This document shows, one piece after another, positions 17,997 to 26,090 of a stretch of 64,000 nucleotides of DNA. The notes under the pieces were generated by a model. It was not told the DNA's origin and ran no database searches. It saw nothing but the letters and a program-made list of their open reading frames with translations. The DNA is from an uncultured Alphaproteobacteria bacterium (GTDB lineage Bacteria; Pseudomonadota; Alphaproteobacteria; Puniceispirillales; UBA1172), in NCBI GenBank assembly GCA_958431225.1, contig OY288107.1, forward strand, positions 2,259,501 through 2,323,500. Reading direction: 5' to 3'. Every line of letters begins with the position of its first letter. Within the stretch, counting starts at the first letter, position 1. The position numbers and the translations under genes are program-made.

Positions 17997-18728
17997 ATCA
18001 ATGACCACCTGAATTTCCCTAGTTACATCCGCGGTCAAGACATTGTCATCCGCATCGTAAGTCACGCGGACGGTTAGTTCGTAGCGGGGAGTGGTTTCGT
18101 AATCCAACAAGCTGGAATCCGCAACGCTAATTGCGCCCGTTCTATGATTAATCTGAAAAACGCCGCCTTGGGATAAGATGGCTACGTTGCCAAAATGGTC
18201 AACCACAAAGGCATATTCTATTACGCTACCTTGTGCAGCATTACCCACACTTGCAGATATCGTTGGCAAATCAGCGTTACCGCCATCCTCATCAACGGAG
18301 CCAGTGTAGGAAGAGACAGGGTTGCCATCGGCATCCGCGAGTTCTATTAGTACATCGCCTACATCAATGACCACCTGCATTTCCCTAGTTACATCCGCGG
18401 TCAAGACATTGTCATCCGCATCGTAGGTCACGCGGACGGTTAGTTCGTAGCGGGGGGTGGTTTCGTAATCCAACAAGCTGGAATCAGCAACGCTAATTGC
18501 GCCCGTTCTATGATTAATCTGAAAAACGCCGCCTTGGGATAAGATGGCTACGTTGCCAAAATGGTCAACCACAAAGGCATATTCTATTACGCTACCTTGT
18601 GCAGCATTACCCACACTTGCAGATATCGTTGGCAAATCAGCGTTACCGCCATCCTCATCAACGGAGCCAGTGTAGGAAGAGACAGGGTTGCCATCGGCAT
18701 CCGCGAGTTCTATTAGTACATCGCCTAC
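17997..18728. repeat. two near-identical 366-bp tandem units in paralog 2
   Basis: The units start at about 17997 and 18363, each encoding one 122-residue cadherin-like domain, and differ at only a few bases over 366 bp. The third unit (from about 18729) is clearly diverged. The offset is exactly 122 codons, so unit number can change without a frameshift. Confidence 0.85.
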
Positions 18729-19217
18729 ATCAATGACCACCTGCACATCCCTAGTTACTTCGTCAGTCGTGGTGCGAGGATCGCTATCCGCATCGTAGAG
18801 TACGCTCACGGTTAGTTCGTAGCGGGGAGTGGTTTCGTAATCCAACAAGCTGGAATCAGCAACGCTAATCGCGCCCGTGCTACTATTAATCTGAAAGACG
18901 CCGCCTTCGGAGGTTGTGAGGCGGCCACCACCGCTTTCCAAAAAGCCATACTCTATTATGCTACCTTGTGCAGCATTATCTACACTTGCCCTTATCCTTG
19001 GCAAATCGGGGGAAGTGCCATCCTCATTGACTGAGCCAGTGTAGGAAGCAGGGTCGCCGCTGGTGTTCGCAAAGTTTATTGTAACGGTTTGAGGTGTGGG
19101 GTCTGGCGGGGTCATTGGATCGGGTGTTTGGGTTCTGACTCTGCCGCCGCTACTGCTCCCGCCGCCGCCACCGCCGCCGCAACTAGCTAGGGCTATGCCC
19201 GAAATTACCCAGAGAAT

Positions 19218-19230
19218 CCCCCCCCCCCCC
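19218..19230 (-). repeat. poly-G tract (G13) inside paralog 2, out of frame
   Basis: Thirteen C on the plus strand. After CCAAGA, G12 or G15 would join the start at 19320 to the lipobox frame (ILWVISG); G13 gives GGGGDSLGN and a stop at TAG. Confidence 0.85.
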
Positions 19231-19320
19231 TCTTGGGAAAAAGCCTTTATTTTCAAGCGGTTGGCGGGTATCGGTGCGCCAGTTAAGTGAATTGCGTTGT
19301 GTTGTTAAATCATTTGACAT

Positions 19321-19393
19321 GGTTTCGTCCTCCATTGGTTATAGTGCATTTTTTACAAGTCTAAAACAATCATAAATCATTTGCAACAAGAAT
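19321..19393 (-). promoter_or_regulatory. conserved 5' region of lipoprotein paralog 2
   Basis: Nearly identical to 7061-7134, including GGAGG and the TTAGAC/TATAAC block. From 19394 to 19451 no homology to the first copy is seen and no feature is apparent. Confidence 0.6.
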
Positions 19394-19451
19394 CTACACG
19401 CAGAAATGATTTTTTGATTTAGTGGGGTTGGGGCTGGATGTGTTCGCTTAA

Positions 19452-19898
19452 TTATTTGACTGACGTTCCGTGAATTTCTTCTTTGTCATCACGATTCCAA
19501 TATCTATTTGGATTGTTGGTGTCCGAATTATATAATGACCGCAAACCATAGGCTTCGGTTATTCTTACCGTTGGCTCTTCATGGACGTGGTATTTATCTA
19601 TGGCTTCTAATACGCGCTTCAAAAAATCGTATTCTTGCGGTATGGATATGATGACTTCGGCTGATGGCACTTCTTGGATGGTTTCCTCCGCCCCGCCATG
19701 CGCGCCTTCATTGCCCTTAAATCTGCAACGCCCGGCATCGCGAACATACATGCAATGCGAATAGTTTCCTTGCGTCAACGGAATTTCTTCTCCGAGCATC
19801 TTTGTGAATTCATCAATGGCTTTGCTCGGAACTTGTATATTGATAACCCACTCAGATTGCAAAAAATACGCATCGGTTTTGAAATCTTTTATCTCCAT
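19452..19898 (-). CDS. NIF3-type PII-like domain protein (COG3323-like)
   Basis: A 148-residue soluble protein. The core matches the PII/CutA-like domain found inserted in NIF3/YqfO proteins and also alone: GNYSHCMYVRDAGRCRF, then an acidic stretch and a second strand pair ending with a DKYHVHEEPTVRI version of the usual HPYEEP. The tail of about 35 polar residues, rich in Asn and Asp, is extra. Members of the group are thought to bind small ligands or metals; no function can be assigned. It lies 9 nt downstream of the EamA permease gene, probably co-transcribed. Confidence 0.6.
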   Translation of the reverse strand: MEIKDFKTDAYFLQSEWVINIQVPSKAIDEFTKMLGEEIPLTQGNYSHCMYVRDAGRCRFKGNEGAHGGAEETIQEVPSAEVIISIPQEYDFLKRVLEAIDKYHVHEEPTVRITEAYGLRSLYNSDTNNPNRYWNRDDKEEIHGTSVK

Positions 19899-19907
19899 TA
19901 TATACTC

Positions 19908-20753
19908 CTAATTTTTCCGCGTGCCTATTATATAGACGATGGCGGTGGTGGTGATTATACTGCCGCCTATTAGGACTAATCCGCTTGTCTTTTCGGCAAA
20001 TAGCATCCATGCCCAGACCGGTGCTAACGGAATTTCAATCAATCCTATCAACGCCGCCGCCAATGCCGAAACGCGGCTGACGCCCATGAGATAAACGCCG
20101 AACCCTAACCCTACATTGACAAAGCCATACAAGCCTAGCCAAACATAATCCGATGTTAGCAACAGGGTATGGGTGGCGAACGGGGCTACCGCTAGCGCGC
20201 CTAGAAATGCGGATAGATATGTTGCTTTTGTTGTGTCGGCATTTGGGAAGAATTTGGTTGCTACCGTTAATGCTGCCATGAAAAACGTCATGCCTAGTGC
20301 GAGTGCTATGCCTAGATAATCATTCAAGGCGGCATTGCCTAACGTCATGATGACCATGCCTAATGTTGATGCGACACAGCACGCGATGGAAAACGCCGAA
20401 ATCTTTTCGCGCAGGAAAATTAGCGACAGAAAATAGGTCACTAACGGCATAGTGCCATAAACAAATGACACATTCGCAATCGTCGTGAAAAAGAACGATG
20501 ATATAAAACAAATCATCCCTGCTGTCGTCAGCCCGGCAATCCAAAATTCCCCGAATGAAAACACGAATAAATCCCGCAATGGTTTTTTCTGATTCATTGC
20601 ATAGTAAATCAACAACACGCAAATCCCTCCGGTAATTGACCGCCATAGCAATGTCGTGGGAATATCCGTCGTGACAAGCCGCGTAAAAAGCCCCGCCGTG
20701 CTCCACGAAAGTGCCGCGATTAAAATCAGTAATGGTCCTGATATATTACGCAT
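19908..20753 (-). CDS. EamA/DMT-superfamily permease
   Basis: A 281-residue membrane protein with about ten hydrophobic segments in two EamA repeats (ALSWSTAGLFTRL near the start, and a second repeat ending in GGSIITTTAIVYI). Such proteins export or exchange amino acids, sugars or other metabolites. A GAGGGGGC ribosome site precedes ATG 20753, and the longer reading frame upstream has no support. It is divergent from the ArsR-type regulator at 20902, which may control it. Substrate unknown. Confidence 0.83.
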   Translation of the reverse strand: MRNISGPLLILIAALSWSTAGLFTRLVTTDIPTTLLWRSITGGICVLLIYYAMNQKKPLRDLFVFSFGEFWIAGLTTAGMICFISSFFFTTIANVSFVYGTMPLVTYFLSLIFLREKISAFSIACCVASTLGMVIMTLGNAALNDYLGIALALGMTFFMAALTVATKFFPNADTTKATYLSAFLGALAVAPFATHTLLLTSDYVWLGLYGFVNVGLGFGVYLMGVSRVSALAAALIGLIEIPLAPVWAWMLFAEKTSGLVLIGGSIITTTAIVYIIGTRKN

Positions 20754-20901
20754 GATGCCCCCTCCCTGATGCCCCCTCGAGGCTCGGATGCACGAACTAA
20801 CTTTCAAGGAAATGCGGCGCATAAGCAAGGTAAATCGTTTCCATGCTGATGGAAACATTAAAACTTGTGCTATTTTCGGATGCGGTCATAATGCGCTTAT
20901 C

Positions 20902-21603
20902 ATGATTGATGGGCAAAAATTAACCTTACAGCTGGAACATATCAGCCAAGGGGTTGGGCATAAAAGTCGTATGGCGATGCTTGCCGCTTTGATGGGCGGG
21001 CGGGCTTTGCCGGCGAAGGAGCTGGCGTATCGCGCCGGTGTCTCATCTCAAACCGCGAGCAGCCATTTGCGTGTGCTTGAAAAGACGGGGTTTATTAAAT
21101 GTATAAAATGCGGTCGCCATCGTTATTATGAACTGACGCATCCTGAAATTGCCGAAGGGCTTGAAAGCCTTGCCGTGCGCCTGCCGCCAGTGCCGCCGGT
21201 GCTACCGCCGCATCTCTGCCTTGCGCGTTTGTGTTATGACCATCTCGCAGGACGGCTTGGGGTGATGATTGCCCAGACGCTATTGCGGGATGGGGTGATT
21301 AGCATGAATGATACGGGTTTTGATGTTTCAAAAACCGGTGCGGATTTGGAACGCATATTCGGTATTGATGTTGCGGCTCTTATGACGCGCCGCCGCAAAT
21401 TCGCGCCGCGCTGTATTGATTGGAGCGAGCGCACACCCCATATCGCCGGCGCGCTCGGGGCGGCAATCGCTTCGGCATCGGAAAGCAAGGGCTGGATTAA
21501 AATCGCGCCCGATAGCCGCGAGGTGCATATCACTCGTGAGGGACACGATTTTTTTAGCCAATTTATCGGCAAAGAATGGGACGCGCACAGGCGTGATGAT
21601 TGA
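20902..21603 (+). CDS. ArsR-family transcriptional regulator
   Basis: About 233 residues if it starts at ATG 20902; an ATG at 20788 would add 38 residues that do not look conserved. The N-terminal winged helix is clear: SRMAMLAALMGGRALPAKEL, AYRAGVSSQTASSHLRVLEK and a wing with GRHRYYELTHPE. No ArsR metal box CVC is present, so it is probably a metabolite- or redox-responsive member. The roughly 130-residue C-terminal part has several Cys (PPHLCLARLCYDH, PRCIDW). It is divergent from the EamA gene across about 150 bp that should hold both promoters, and convergent with the large operon ending at 21610. Confidence 0.8.
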   Translation: MIDGQKLTLQLEHISQGVGHKSRMAMLAALMGGRALPAKELAYRAGVSSQTASSHLRVLEKTGFIKCIKCGRHRYYELTHPEIAEGLESLAVRLPPVPPVLPPHLCLARLCYDHLAGRLGVMIAQTLLRDGVISMNDTGFDVSKTGADLERIFGIDVAALMTRRRKFAPRCIDWSERTPHIAGALGAAIASASESKGWIKIAPDSREVHITREGHDFFSQFIGKEWDAHRRDD

Positions 21604-21609
21604 CCTAAC

Positions 21610-22362
21610 TTAATGGCTCAATATCTGTTCTAAAAATAGTTTGGCGCGGGGGGATTTTGGTTTTTTGAAAAAATCTGCGGGTGGTTGGTCTTCAACGATT
21701 CTGCCTTTGTCCATGAAAATAATTCTATGCGCCACGCGCTTCGCAAAATTCAATTCGTGGGTCACACAGATCATTGACATTCCATCTTCCGCAAGGCTCA
21801 CCATCGTATCAAGAACTTCTTTTATCATCTCCGGGTCTAGGGCAGAGGTGGGTTCGTCAAACAGCATCAATTTTGGTTCCATGCACAACGCCCTTGCGAT
21901 GGCGACACGTTGCTGTTGTCCGCCCGAAAGTTGCCCCGGCAGTTTATCGGCTTGTTCGGGAATCTGCACCCTTTTCAGGTAAGTCATGGCTTTGTCATAC
22001 GCCGCTTGTGCGTCCATTTTGCCGTTGTTGATGGGGGCTAGCGTGCAGTTTTCAAGGACGGTGAGATGCGGGAATAGGTTAAATTGCTGAAAAACCATGC
22101 CAACATTATCACGCACCTGCCGCACAGATTGCGCATCGCCACGCAATTCTGTGCCATGCACGCTAATGTCCCCCGACTGATGCGCTTCCAAGCCATTCAG
22201 GCAGCGTATCAGCGTGGATTTCCCTGAGCCTGACGGACCGCAAACGACAATCCGCTCGCCTTCAAAAATGGTCAAATCAACATCACAAAGCGCCTGAAAA
22301 TCGTCAAACCACTTATTGACTTTTTCCATCTTGACGATGATATTTTTCGCGCCTTTTGGCAT
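21610..22362 (-). CDS. polar amino-acid ABC transporter ATPase
   Basis: A 250-residue ATPase of the GlnQ/HisP type: Walker A GPSGSGKST, Q-loop VFQQFNLFPH, signature LSGGQQQR, Walker B LMLFDEPTSALDPE and switch His in VTHE. ATG 22362 is used; the longer frame begins with TTG. It is the last gene of the 16-kb operon and follows the binding protein gene by 21 nt. With two permeases and a binding protein it forms an amino-acid-type importer that sits behind the catabolic genes. Confidence 0.92.
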   Translation of the reverse strand: MPKGAKNIIVKMEKVNKWFDDFQALCDVDLTIFEGERIVVCGPSGSGKSTLIRCLNGLEAHQSGDISVHGTELRGDAQSVRQVRDNVGMVFQQFNLFPHLTVLENCTLAPINNGKMDAQAAYDKAMTYLKRVQIPEQADKLPGQLSGGQQQRVAIARALCMEPKLMLFDEPTSALDPEMIKEVLDTMVSLAEDGMSMICVTHELNFAKRVAHRIIFMDKGRIVEDQPPADFFKKPKSPRAKLFLEQILSH

Positions 22363-22383
22363 GACTGACCGCAATGGGGGCAA

Positions 22384-23169
22384 TCATAGGGACGGCAGAG
22401 GTGGTAGTGCCTGCCCTAGCCATTTTTCAGAAATCGCATTGAGTTCCCCGCCAACTTTCTTATGCAGGACGAAAACATTAACCCAACGCAATAAATCCTC
22501 ATTGCCTTTTTTGACGCCGATAAAGCACGGGCTATCCTTGATGATGTATTTCCGTTCTATGTCAAGATTCGGGTCAGCCTCGGTGAGCGAAGCGGCGGCG
22601 GTATTGCCTGAAACGAGAACCTGCACCTGCCCTGATGTAAATGCGCTCAAAGTCGCGGCATTATCGCCGAATCGCGTGATTTTTGCATCTGACGGCGCAG
22701 TCTTGGTGAGTTCTAGGTCTTCCAGAGTGCCGCCAGTGACGCCAACGGTCAGCCCGCTAAGGTCAGAAGGCGTCGAAATATCAAGATTTGATGACGCAAA
22801 TGCCCCCGAATAAAACGGCGCATAAGCACTAGAAAAATTGATTGATTTCGCACGTGTTGGATTCGCACCCATCACCGACACCACTAAATCCACGCGGTCT
22901 GTTTCAAGGAAGGGTATGCGTTGCTTGGACACAACCGGCACAAGTTTTAGTTCTACCCCAAGGTCTTTGGCAATCAGTTTTGCTACATCAACATCATAGC
23001 CTTCATGTTCGCCGGAAGCACCGACAGAACCGAATGGCGCAAAGGATTCTGGAACAGCGATTTTCACAACGCCATCAGCAAGAATTTCTGCTAAATCCCC
23101 CGCCTTTGCTATGGCGGTTGATGCGCATGTTATCAATGCGACTACCAATAGGCTAAATATATGTTTCAT
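22384..23169 (-). CDS. polar amino-acid ABC transporter binding protein
   Basis: A 261-residue family 3 binding protein with a Sec signal (MKHIFSLLVVALITC..., cleavage near AKA-GD). FAPFGSVGASGEHEGYDVDVAKLIAK is the usual opening lobe in which Phe/Asp residues bracket the ligand amino group. GSGNTAAAS-type strands follow. It should deliver an amino acid or betaine-like compound to the permeases encoded upstream. Position between permeases and ATPase, and a 60-bp gap before it, may allow higher expression. Ligand not readable. Confidence 0.88.
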   Translation of the reverse strand: MKHIFSLLVVALITCASTAIAKAGDLAEILADGVVKIAVPESFAPFGSVGASGEHEGYDVDVAKLIAKDLGVELKLVPVVSKQRIPFLETDRVDLVVSVMGANPTRAKSINFSSAYAPFYSGAFASSNLDISTPSDLSGLTVGVTGGTLEDLELTKTAPSDAKITRFGDNAATLSAFTSGQVQVLVSGNTAAASLTEADPNLDIERKYIIKDSPCFIGVKKGNEDLLRWVNVFVLHKKVGGELNAISEKWLGQALPPLPSL

Positions 23170-23229
23170 TGGACTTTCCTTTCTGTTTGAGTGGAATAGA
23201 TTTCACGCTACCGCCATAATGAAAACAAT

Positions 23230-23916
23230 TCAAGCATTTTTCGCAATGCTCCGTGCTTCTAATTTGCGCGCAAATATGGCGAGGGGGTAGCAAATGCAAA
23301 AATACATCACCGCCATAAGCGGAAAAATGACAAAAGGCTCGGAGCCCAAAACCGGCGCATTTGCCCAACGTTTCCCCACTAACATGAGGTCGCTGAAACC
23401 GATAATATAGGCGAGCGACGTGCCTTTGATGATCTGAACCATGAAGCCTATGGTTGGGGCGATGCCGAATTTGATTGCTTGCGGCAGGATTACTTTTCGT
23501 AGCAATGACGAATAGCGAATGTTCAGGGCAAAACTAGCCTCCCACTGCCCACGTGCCACCGATTCAATAGCACCTCGCCAGACCTCTGCCAGATATGCTG
23601 ATGTGAATAGCACTAGGGCAATGGTCGCCGCCGTCCAAGGATTTACATTGATATCAAGCAACCCCGGCACGCCTAGCCCTATCAGAAAAAGCAGCATCAG
23701 CAACGGAATCGATTGGAAAATCCAGATATAGGCAGTGGCTATTCTTTGCAGGTGCCGGCTTGGTGCTATACGCATGAGCGTGATAAGGCTCGCAATCGCC
23801 CCGCCCCCCAAAAATGCAATCAGCGACAGGTAAATGGTGAAACGACACGCCGCTACCAGCTGAAACAGAATGATGCCATGCGGTTTGCCAAAAATTTCAA
23901 TAAAAAATTCGCCCAT
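23230..23916 (-). CDS. polar amino-acid ABC transporter permease (HisM/GlnP type)
   Basis: A 228-residue permease with five or so membrane segments and the EAA-type loop AYLAEVWRGAIESVARGQWEA near residue 110. ATG 23916 shares a base with the upstream permease stop (TGATG). It is one half of the channel with the following permease. The family and pairing are clear; the substrate is not. Confidence 0.9.
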   Translation of the reverse strand: MGEFFIEIFGKPHGIILFQLVAACRFTIYLSLIAFLGGGAIASLITLMRIAPSRHLQRIATAYIWIFQSIPLLMLLFLIGLGVPGLLDINVNPWTAATIALVLFTSAYLAEVWRGAIESVARGQWEASFALNIRYSSLLRKVILPQAIKFGIAPTIGFMVQIIKGTSLAYIIGFSDLMLVGKRWANAPVLGSEPFVIFPLMAVMYFCICYPLAIFARKLEARSIAKNA

Positions 23917-24590
23917 CAAGCCACCCTCCGCCCCAATGTTTTCGCAAAAATGAATTGCAAAATGCCTTTCAACATTAAAGCGAATGCAACATATAATGCG
24001 GTTAGCGTGATAAATACTTCAAACGATCTGAATGTCCGACTATCAATGTAAAGCCCCGCATGCGTCAAGTCTTCAACGCCAATCTCCGAAATCACCCCGG
24101 TGGTTAGGAACAAAAAGATGAATTGGCTTGAAAGCGACGGGAACATCTTAATGAGTGTTTGCGGGATGATGATGGAATTGAAAATGGTTTTGTTTGATAG
24201 GTTCAAAGCGGCGGCGGCTTCTAACTGACCTTTTTGTGTAGAGGCAAAGCCGCTCCGCAGAATCTCAGCAAAATAACCCGAAAAATTAATCGTCAAAGCC
24301 AAAAGCGCATGACACCAAAACGGCCACACATAACCGAACAGCAATGGAAGCCCGAAAGCGATAAAGAATAGCTGCACAATAAGCGGCGTATTTCTGATAA
24401 AATCAATATAGGCGGCAGAGATATAATTGAGCAGAGGCACTTGCCAAAACCGCACCGCCGCCAGCACGAACGCCAGCAAAAACCCCAAAACACCCGAGGC
24501 AATCGTCAGCCCCAACGAAGTCAGCGCACCATCAAAAATGATGCCCAGATATTCGGGCGACCGATAAATTTCAAAAAATCGCAACTCCAA
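23916..24590 (-). CDS. polar amino-acid ABC transporter permease (second)
   Basis: A 224-residue permease of the HisQ/HisM family. FIRNTPLIVQLFFIAFGLP is the typical helix and the EAA-type loop GYFAEILRSGFASTQKGQLEA lies near residue 120. It starts 2 nt after the CMD-family gene stops and overlaps the next permease, which ties the ABC importer to the catabolic operon rather than to a separate unit. Confidence 0.9.
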   Translation of the reverse strand: MELRFFEIYRSPEYLGIIFDGALTSLGLTIASGVLGFLLAFVLAAVRFWQVPLLNYISAAYIDFIRNTPLIVQLFFIAFGLPLLFGYVWPFWCHALLALTINFSGYFAEILRSGFASTQKGQLEAAAALNLSNKTIFNSIIIPQTLIKMFPSLSSQFIFLFLTTGVISEIGVEDLTHAGLYIDSRTFRSFEVFITLTALYVAFALMLKGILQFIFAKTLGRRVA

Positions 24591-24592
24591 AA

Positions 24593-24988
24593 CTAGCCTC
24601 CATCAAGCCCATTTTGGGCGAGCACTTTGCGGGCGGTGCGGAAGCATTCTAGGGCTTGGGGGACGCCGCAATATATGCCTATTACGTGGATGATGGCGCG
24701 GATTTCTTCTTGGCTGACGCCGTTATTGATGGCGCCTTGGCAGTGTAATTCCCATTCGTGCATTTTGCCTAGCGCGCCGAGCATGGCTAGGTTCATCATG
24801 GAACGGGTTTTGGCATCAATCACCGCATCCCCCCAGCCGAAGCCCCAGCACCATGCGGTCATCGCCTCTTGGAATGGGCGCGTGAGATCATCGGCGGCGG
24901 CTAGGTTTTTTTCTACATAGTTTTTTCCTAGCGTGGCTTTGCGTTGTTCTAGCCCTTTGAGAAATAGGTCTTCGTCAAACGTTGTCAT
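24593..24988 (-). CDS. carboxymuconolactone decarboxylase-family protein
   Basis: A 131-residue all-helical CMD-domain protein (NLAMLGALGKMHEWELHCQGAI, then VSQEEIRAIIHVIGIYCGVP). The CxxC of the peroxidase AhpD is absent, so a lactone- or decarboxylase-type or binding role is more likely than a thiol peroxidase. The start overlaps the Rieske oxygenase stop by 14 nt. It should act on an intermediate of the surrounding pathway; exact reaction unknown. Confidence 0.82.
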   Translation of the reverse strand: MTTFDEDLFLKGLEQRKATLGKNYVEKNLAAADDLTRPFQEAMTAWCWGFGWGDAVIDAKTRSMMNLAMLGALGKMHEWELHCQGAINNGVSQEEIRAIIHVIGIYCGVPQALECFRTARKVLAQNGLDGG

Positions 24989-26075
24989 GGCTTGTCTCCT
25001 TTTTATAATATGCGCGCATCCATTTTTGTAGATGCATGATGGGGTGTTCGGAATTTACCCCGCCTTTTGGGTCAATCACTAATGGTCCCGGGGTGTAGCC
25101 TCTTGAGCCTAGCCCTTTTTGCACCGATTCTACTAGATGGATGTCTTCTTCCACGGTGGTTTCGCGGTCTTGCACGGCTAGTTGACGGACGACCGCATCC
25201 TCCGCCCCGTCAATGGAATACCAGCCCCGCCACAGCACCACATTTTCGGCATCAATCGCGCGCCAATGATAGGTGTTGAGGATATTTCCCGGATAGACCT
25301 GAAACGAAAACATGGGCCACAGATACCAGCTAGAATAGGCTTCATTATGCGCGAATCCTGATTGGATGTCATAGCTCATTTGGTCTAGTGCTTGGCATTC
25401 TGTCGTGTGGCGCAGGCATTTGCCTTGGGGCTGGATGTCATACGTGTCGGGCTTGACCACGCCGCTAACAAAAGTCGGATGGTTGCGCGCGCAGTGATAA
25501 CATTCCGAATAATTTTCCACCGACACTTTCCAATTACATTTTTCGGGGATTTCCACCCATTCCAGAGGTTTCAAATCGCGCCAATTCGGCACCCATTCTT
25601 CTAGTTCCGCGCGCACATTTGGGAACCATGTTTCCATCGGCTCTGCTTTAGGATTCAGATTCACGAACACGAAACCAAGCAATTCTTCGGTCAGCACCTC
25701 GTTGAGGCAAATCGCCGATTTATCAAATCCTTCAACGGCTTTCATATTAGGTGCGGCGCGCAATGCCCCTGTCAGATCATAACTCCAAGCGTGATAGGGG
25801 CAGACGACAATGCGCGTATTTCCTGCGCCTTTAACCAGTTGATGCGCGCGGTGTTGGCAGACATTATAAAAAACACGAATTTTATTATCGCCCCCACGGA
25901 TGGCGAATAGGTTTTCGCCGGCAATCGTGAAACTGGTGTAATCGCCGGTGTTTTCAATCTCTCGGCTATGGCAGGCAAATTGCCATGTTTCTGCGAGCAA
26001 GCCTTGGGTTTCATGGCGGAATACTTTTGGGTCGGTGTAGTAGCGTCCGTCTAATGATTTGATTGGTGCGTCCAT
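24975..26075 (-). CDS. Rieske oxygenase alpha subunit, quaternary-amine (CntA/Stc2) type
   Basis: A 366-residue Rieske non-heme iron oxygenase. The 2Fe-2S ligands are Cys73, His75, Cys92 and His95 (CQHRAH and CPYHAW). The mononuclear iron ligands are His194 and His199 in ECYHCARNH, with Asp311 in EED as the third. Glu191 sits three residues before the first iron His, where carnitine monooxygenase CntA has its bridging Glu rather than the Asp of most Rieske oxygenases. That points to oxidative attack on a trimethyl- or dimethyl-ammonium compound such as a betaine. The flavin/2Fe-2S reductase it needs is not in the window. It lies between the aminotransferase and the CMD gene. Confidence 0.85.
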   Translation of the reverse strand: MDAPIKSLDGRYYTDPKVFRHETQGLLAETWQFACHSREIENTGDYTSFTIAGENLFAIRGGDNKIRVFYNVCQHRAHQLVKGAGNTRIVVCPYHAWSYDLTGALRAAPNMKAVEGFDKSAICLNEVLTEELLGFVFVNLNPKAEPMETWFPNVRAELEEWVPNWRDLKPLEWVEIPEKCNWKVSVENYSECYHCARNHPTFVSGVVKPDTYDIQPQGKCLRHTTECQALDQMSYDIQSGFAHNEAYSSWYLWPMFSFQVYPGNILNTYHWRAIDAENVVLWRGWYSIDGAEDAVVRQLAVQDRETTVEEDIHLVESVQKGLGSRGYTPGPLVIDPKGGVNSEHPIMHLQKWMRAYYKKETSHDNV

Positions 26076-26090
26076 ATTTCCCCCCTATCT

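Larger units (their letters stand above)
17868..19320 (-). pseudogene. cadherin-repeat surface lipoprotein, phase-OFF copy (paralog 2)
   Basis: Paralog of the gene at 5570-7060, with the same GGAGG, the same first residues MSNDLTTQ from ATG 19320, the same PLENKGFFPRGG segment, lipobox LASC, glycine run, Pro/Thr linker, three cadherin-like domains and PDADPSAG end. The G tract has 13 bases, one more than a multiple of three, so translation from the ATG reaches TAG about 14 codons after the tract. The remaining 460-residue frame is open from just before the tract (only a TTG is available as start). One base lost would restore about 483 residues. Domains 2 and 3 are near-identical at DNA level. 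Best read as a switched-off phase-variable gene, or as a homopolymer sequencing error. Confidence 0.75.
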
